From positions 1 through 34,243 of the forward strand of contig VFJN01000140.1 in assembly GCA_009886035.1 (NCBI GenBank): DNA of 34,243 nt, given 5' to 3'. A program made the translations under genes and the position numbers. Origin of the DNA: Actinomycetota bacterium (lineage in GTDB: Bacteria; Actinomycetota; Acidimicrobiia; Acidimicrobiales; VFJN01). The notes under the pieces were generated by a model. The model had not been told where the DNA came from, ran no database searches, and was given only the letters and a program-made list of their open reading frames with translations. Positions 31,313 to 34,243 of this stretch are shown piece after piece (position 1 is the stretch's first letter; every line of letters begins with the position of its first letter).

Positions 31313-33666
31313 CCAACGCTGGGGCAGGCTCATCGGATGGCCCCTTGCCCCGCCCCACTCCCGCGTTCGGGGGGCGGATTGAGCGACTGATCACCAACTC
31401 GGAACCCGCCCCGCTGCGAGCTCCCTCGGCGCCACCGGACGCTCCCAACGTGGTGCTGATCATGCTCGACGATGTTGGCTTCGGCACCTGCGGTGCCTTT
31501 GGTGGCCCCGTACCGATGCCGGCGCTCGAGCGCGTCGTGGCGCGTGGCCTGCGGTACAACCAGTTTCACACCACGGCGCTGTGCTCGCCCTCTCGCGCCG
31601 CACTGATCACCGGGCGCAACCACCATGCGGCCCACATGGGCGGCATTACCGAGATTGCCAACTCCTTCCCCGGCTACGACAGCGCCATTCCCCCCGAGGC
31701 CGCCACCGTCGCCCAGGTGTTGCGACTCAACGGTTACAGCACCGGGTGTTTCGGTAAGTGGCATCTCACCCCGTCGTGGGAGCAAAGTCCGGCGGGCCCG
31801 TTCGATCGTTGGCCTACCGGGATGGGTTTTGATCGCTTCTACGGCATCATCGGAGCGGAGGCCTCGCAGTGGGAGCCTCCGGTCTACGACCAGACGACCC
31901 CCATCTCGCCGCACCTCGGGCGCCCGGGCTATCACCTCAGCGAGGATCTTGCCGATCAGGCCGTGTCATGGATCCAACGCCAGCAGACCTCCACGCCCGA
32001 CCGCCCCTTTTTCTGCTATTTCTCCACGGCGGCCGCCCATGCGCCACACCACGTCGGGGCGGAATGGTCTGATCGCTTTGCGGGCCAGTTCGACGAGGGA
32101 TGGGATGCTCTACGGACCACCATTTATGAACGTCAACTCGCGTTGGGGGTGATTCCCGCGGGTACGGCCCTCACGGAGCGTCCCGCGGAAATTCCCGCCT
32201 GGGATGACTACCCGGAGCAATTCCGCCCGGTGGCGTCCCGTTTGATGGAGGTTTTCGCCGGCTACTTGGCCCATACCGATGCTCAGGTTGGCCGGGTGCT
32301 GGAGGCGGTGGACCAACTGGGGGCCACCGACAACACCCTCGTGTTCTATTTGACCGGCGACAACGGCGCGTCAGCGGAGGGCACGGTCCACGGAGCGTGG
32401 AGCGCTCCATCGTTCCAGAACGGTGTTCCGGAGGATCCCGACTGGCTTCTGGCTCACATCGACGACTTCGGTACCGATCGGTGCGAAAATCATTTCAACG
32501 TGGGCTGGGCTTGGGCTCTCGACTCCCCCTTTCAGTGGATGAAGCAGGTGGCTTCGCATTTTGGGGGCACCCGCAACGGCTTGGCCGTGTCCTGGCCGAA
32601 GCGCGTGGCCGATGCGGGTGGGCTGCGCCCCCAGTTCCACCATGTGGTGGACATCGCCCCCACGATTTATGAGGCGGCCGGCATCATCGCCCCCTCGCAT
32701 GTGAATGGAATCGAGCAAATGGAGGTACACGGAACCTCCATGCTCTACACCTTCGCCGACGCCAACGTGCCCAGCACCCGGCATTCGCAATACTTCGAGA
32801 TTCTCGGCAATCGAGGTATGTACCACGAGGGGTGGATGGCATCGTGCTTCCATGGTCGATTGCCATGGATCCGTCTGAAGGGTTACGAGTTCGACGGTCC
32901 CCAAGAACGTTGGGAGTTGTATCACGTGGCCGAAGACTTCTCGCAGGCGATCGACCTCGCCGAGGAGTTCCCCGAGAAGCTGGCCGAATTGCAGGCGTTG
33001 TTTCACGAGCACGCCTTGCGCAACGGGGTGTATCCACTGCGCGATGCCGGATCTCCACTGGACGGGCCGTTTGGGGTGCCGCGGTCGCTCGGAGGTGTGA
33101 AGCGCATGACGTATACGGCAGCTCACGTGCGTATGCCGGAGACTTCCGTGGTGAACCTCAAGAACTGTTCTTTTCAGATCGTGGCGAAGATCGTTACCAC
33201 CGCACCCATTGAGCACGGAGTGTTGGCCTGCCAGGGCGGGGCGATGGCAGGGTGGTCGCTGTATCTTGACGACCAGGGGCACCCGATCTATCACTACAAC
33301 TGCTTCGGTCATGATCACACGTCGGTGCGTTCATCGCTCCCGCTCGTACCGGGTCTTCATCACATCGTGGTGGACTTCGCCTCTGATGGTGGATTCGGGC
33401 AGGGCGGGAACGTGATGCTCTCGGTGGACGGGGAGGCGGTGGCGTTCGGACGCATGGAACGATCAGTTCCGATCGTTTTTTCAATGAGCGGTGAAACCTT
33501 CGATGTGGGAGTCGACACGGGATCACCGGTGGGCCCATATCCCCCGCAGTATCCGTGCTCAGCCGAGATCATCGGTGTCACCCTGGAGCGCCTCGCATCG
33601 CCGTCCCCTGAAGTGCTCACGGCCATGCGGATGGGTGAGTTCCACGCCAGCCTCAGTACGCAGTAG
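31309..33666 (+). CDS. Type I (formylglycine) arylsulfatase
   Basis: This 785-residue sulfatase hydrolyses organic sulfate esters. It has VVLIMLDDVGFGTCGAFGG with metal-binding D54-D55, and the formylglycine motif C92-x-P-x-R in LCSPSRAALITGR. YSTGCFGKWHLTP follows, then DNTLVFYLTGDNGASAEG and RNGLAVSWPKR. It needs a formylglycine-generating enzyme, not seen here. The C-terminus (about 600-780) is a beta-sandwich (ACQGGAMAGWSLYLDDQGHPIYHYNCFG..VDGEAVAFG). The size matches mycobacterial AtsA (about 787). It has no obvious signal peptide. The start is the ATG in the ATGA overlap with the MBL gene. Substrate is unknown; a sulfated steroid is a possibility given the distant island. Confidence 0.94.
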   Translation: MTNAGAGSSDGPLPRPTPAFGGRIERLITNSEPAPLRAPSAPPDAPNVVLIMLDDVGFGTCGAFGGPVPMPALERVVARGLRYNQFHTTALCSPSRAALITGRNHHAAHMGGITEIANSFPGYDSAIPPEAATVAQVLRLNGYSTGCFGKWHLTPSWEQSPAGPFDRWPTGMGFDRFYGIIGAEASQWEPPVYDQTTPISPHLGRPGYHLSEDLADQAVSWIQRQQTSTPDRPFFCYFSTAAAHAPHHVGAEWSDRFAGQFDEGWDALRTTIYERQLALGVIPAGTALTERPAEIPAWDDYPEQFRPVASRLMEVFAGYLAHTDAQVGRVLEAVDQLGATDNTLVFYLTGDNGASAEGTVHGAWSAPSFQNGVPEDPDWLLAHIDDFGTDRCENHFNVGWAWALDSPFQWMKQVASHFGGTRNGLAVSWPKRVADAGGLRPQFHHVVDIAPTIYEAAGIIAPSHVNGIEQMEVHGTSMLYTFADANVPSTRHSQYFEILGNRGMYHEGWMASCFHGRLPWIRLKGYEFDGPQERWELYHVAEDFSQAIDLAEEFPEKLAELQALFHEHALRNGVYPLRDAGSPLDGPFGVPRSLGGVKRMTYTAAHVRMPETSVVNLKNCSFQIVAKIVTTAPIEHGVLACQGGAMAGWSLYLDDQGHPIYHYNCFGHDHTSVRSSLPLVPGLHHIVVDFASDGGFGQGGNVMLSVDGEAVAFGRMERSVPIVFSMSGETFDVGVDTGSPVGPYPPQYPCSAEIIGVTLERLASPSPEVLTAMRMGEFHASLSTQ

Positions 33667-33726
33667 CCAGCCAGCCGGCGGGGGTGGGTAGGCCCAGGTA
33701 TCCCCTGGCCTTAAGTTCCGGCGTGG

Positions 33727-33732
33727 TAACCT
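33727..33732 (+). promoter_or_regulatory. Possible leaderless -10 box
   Basis: TAACCT lies 6 bases before the GTG at 33739. It supports the short downstream reading frame as a real gene. Confidence 0.4.
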
Positions 33733-33738
33733 GATGGG

Positions 33739-33978
33739 GTGCGTTTCTGGTTTTTACGTCGACCGAGCTCGGCTACCCGTCGACGGGTAGTGGACCTTTC
33801 CGATAGCGCACTGCGGGAGGCGGCGGCATCTGACGCTCATCAGAAAGCAGAGTTACTGGCGCGGGAAGCCCTTGCCACGGAGGCACGAGCTCGAGTAGCC
33901 GCCCGATTGGCCTACGATTTGGCTTATTCGGGCGGGAAGAGCCCTGGTCTCGATGAGGTGGACGACTCGACCTTCTAG
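33739..33978 (+). CDS. Hypothetical short Ala/Arg-rich protein
   Basis: This 79-residue frame starts at GTG and reads RFWFLRRPSSATRRRVVDLSDSALREAAASDAHQKAELLAREALATEARARVAARLAYDLAYSGGKSPGLDEVDDSTF. The N-terminal ten residues are hydrophobic/basic, and residues 20-66 form an amphipathic alanine-rich helix. No family is recognised. It is supported by a TANNNT box 6 bases upstream and by a coding-like GC pattern at third positions. It lies between the arylsulfatase and a strong terminator. It could still be a chance frame. Confidence 0.5.
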   Translation: MRFWFLRRPSSATRRRVVDLSDSALREAAASDAHQKAELLAREALATEARARVAARLAYDLAYSGGKSPGLDEVDDSTF

Positions 33979-34102
33979 GTCGTTCAGGCTGAAGGGTCGT
34001 TTGGCCCATGTATCGCCAACCCGAGGCGTGGCAGGGTGTGGGCGGGGCCCTGTTACTGGCGGATGTGACGGGGCCCCCAGTTCGCAGGCTGAACGCGCCA
34101 TG

Positions 34103-34148
34103 AAGACGCGGCGGCCCTGGGGCTAGACACCCAGGGCCGTCGCGTCTT
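34103..34148. terminator. Strong intrinsic-type hairpin
   Basis: Nineteen-base arms (34103-34121 and 34130-34148) beginning AAGACGCG and ending CGCGTCTT enclose an 8-base loop, with one G-U/A mismatch only. The plus side ends in TTT. The minus side has AAA in front, so it may act in both directions between the plus-strand small gene and the minus-strand gene entering from the right edge. Confidence 0.85.
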
Positions 34149-34173
34149 TCCATCAGAGCTTTAGATCCGCTCC

Positions 34174-34243
34174 TCAGAGTTTGGACTTGATCGTGTCTAC
34201 CTCTTTGGTGATGTCGTCCGAGGTGGCCAGCGCATCCTTGGAG
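34174..34243 (-). CDS. 3' end of a minus-strand gene running off the window
   Basis: Read on the minus strand from the edge, one frame is open and ends SKDALATSDDITKEVDTIKSKL followed by TGA (34176-34174). The helical, charged composition and the adjacent strong terminator suggest a true C-terminus. The length is too short to name a family. Confidence 0.5.
   Translation of the reverse strand, partial: SKDALATSDDITKEVDTIKSKL

Noticed and set aside
32371-33318. Minus-strand frame opposite the arylsulfatase
   Set aside because: Shadow of a clear sulfatase gene; no own start signal or domain.

Overview
The window is GC-rich, gene-dense actinobacterial DNA, most likely from Acidimicrobiia or a relative. 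The reasons are frequent GTG/TTG starts, 4-base ATGA/GTGA gene overlaps, F420/flavin-type luciferase-like oxidoreductases, mycobacterium-like gene order, and many starts with a TANNNT box 6-8 bases upstream (leaderless-type promoters). The exact lineage is inference. No tRNA, rRNA, CRISPR array, insertion sequence or prophage is visible, and no gene-free stretch exceeds about 300 bases.

Region 1 (24-12035) is a steroid/sterol-type catabolic island. It holds an acyl-CoA dehydrogenase, a TetR regulator that closely resembles KstR, an acyl-CoA ligase, a zinc alcohol dehydrogenase, two DUF35 proteins, two SCP2/Ltp-type thiolase-fold proteins, an SDR resembling 3-alpha/20-beta-hydroxysteroid dehydrogenase, a KshA-like Rieske oxygenase, an amidohydrolase-fold protein, an LLM oxidoreductase and a DoxX-like membrane protein. 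Three copies of one palindrome (GACTAGAAC-N2-GTTCTAGTC), which matches the known KstR box, sit at 24-43, 3475-3494 and 10577-10596. One is upstream of the dehydrogenase-kstR pair and the other two lie between divergent operons, so one regulator can plausibly control the whole island. Both thiolase-fold proteins lack the thiolase catalytic residues and both DUF35 proteins lack zinc-ribbon cysteines, which points to an acyl-CoA aldolase-like assembly rather than ordinary thiolysis.

Region 2 (12093-18062) has gcvP behind a glycine riboswitch, a small CxxC/CxxxC protein, a class II aldolase, a SnoaL-like protein and a luciferase-like gene interrupted by a single in-frame TAG.

Region 3 (18083-26204, minus strand) is a conserved core block resembling the mycobacterial Rv1822-Rv1832 neighbourhood: pgsA-like, a nucleotidyltransferase/phosphomannomutase-like fusion, gcvH, garA (FHA), a MerR of the FtsR type, a DUF151 bifunctional nuclease, a lipoprotein, a second MerR and gcvT.

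Region 4 (26228-34243) contains an SDR-HIT pair, an SRAP protein, a PilZ plus response-regulator pair (cyclic-di-GMP type signalling), an operon of an alkylsulfatase-like metallo-beta-lactamase protein and a formylglycine arylsulfatase, a short hypothetical gene, a strong terminator, and the 3' end of a minus-strand gene that runs off the window.
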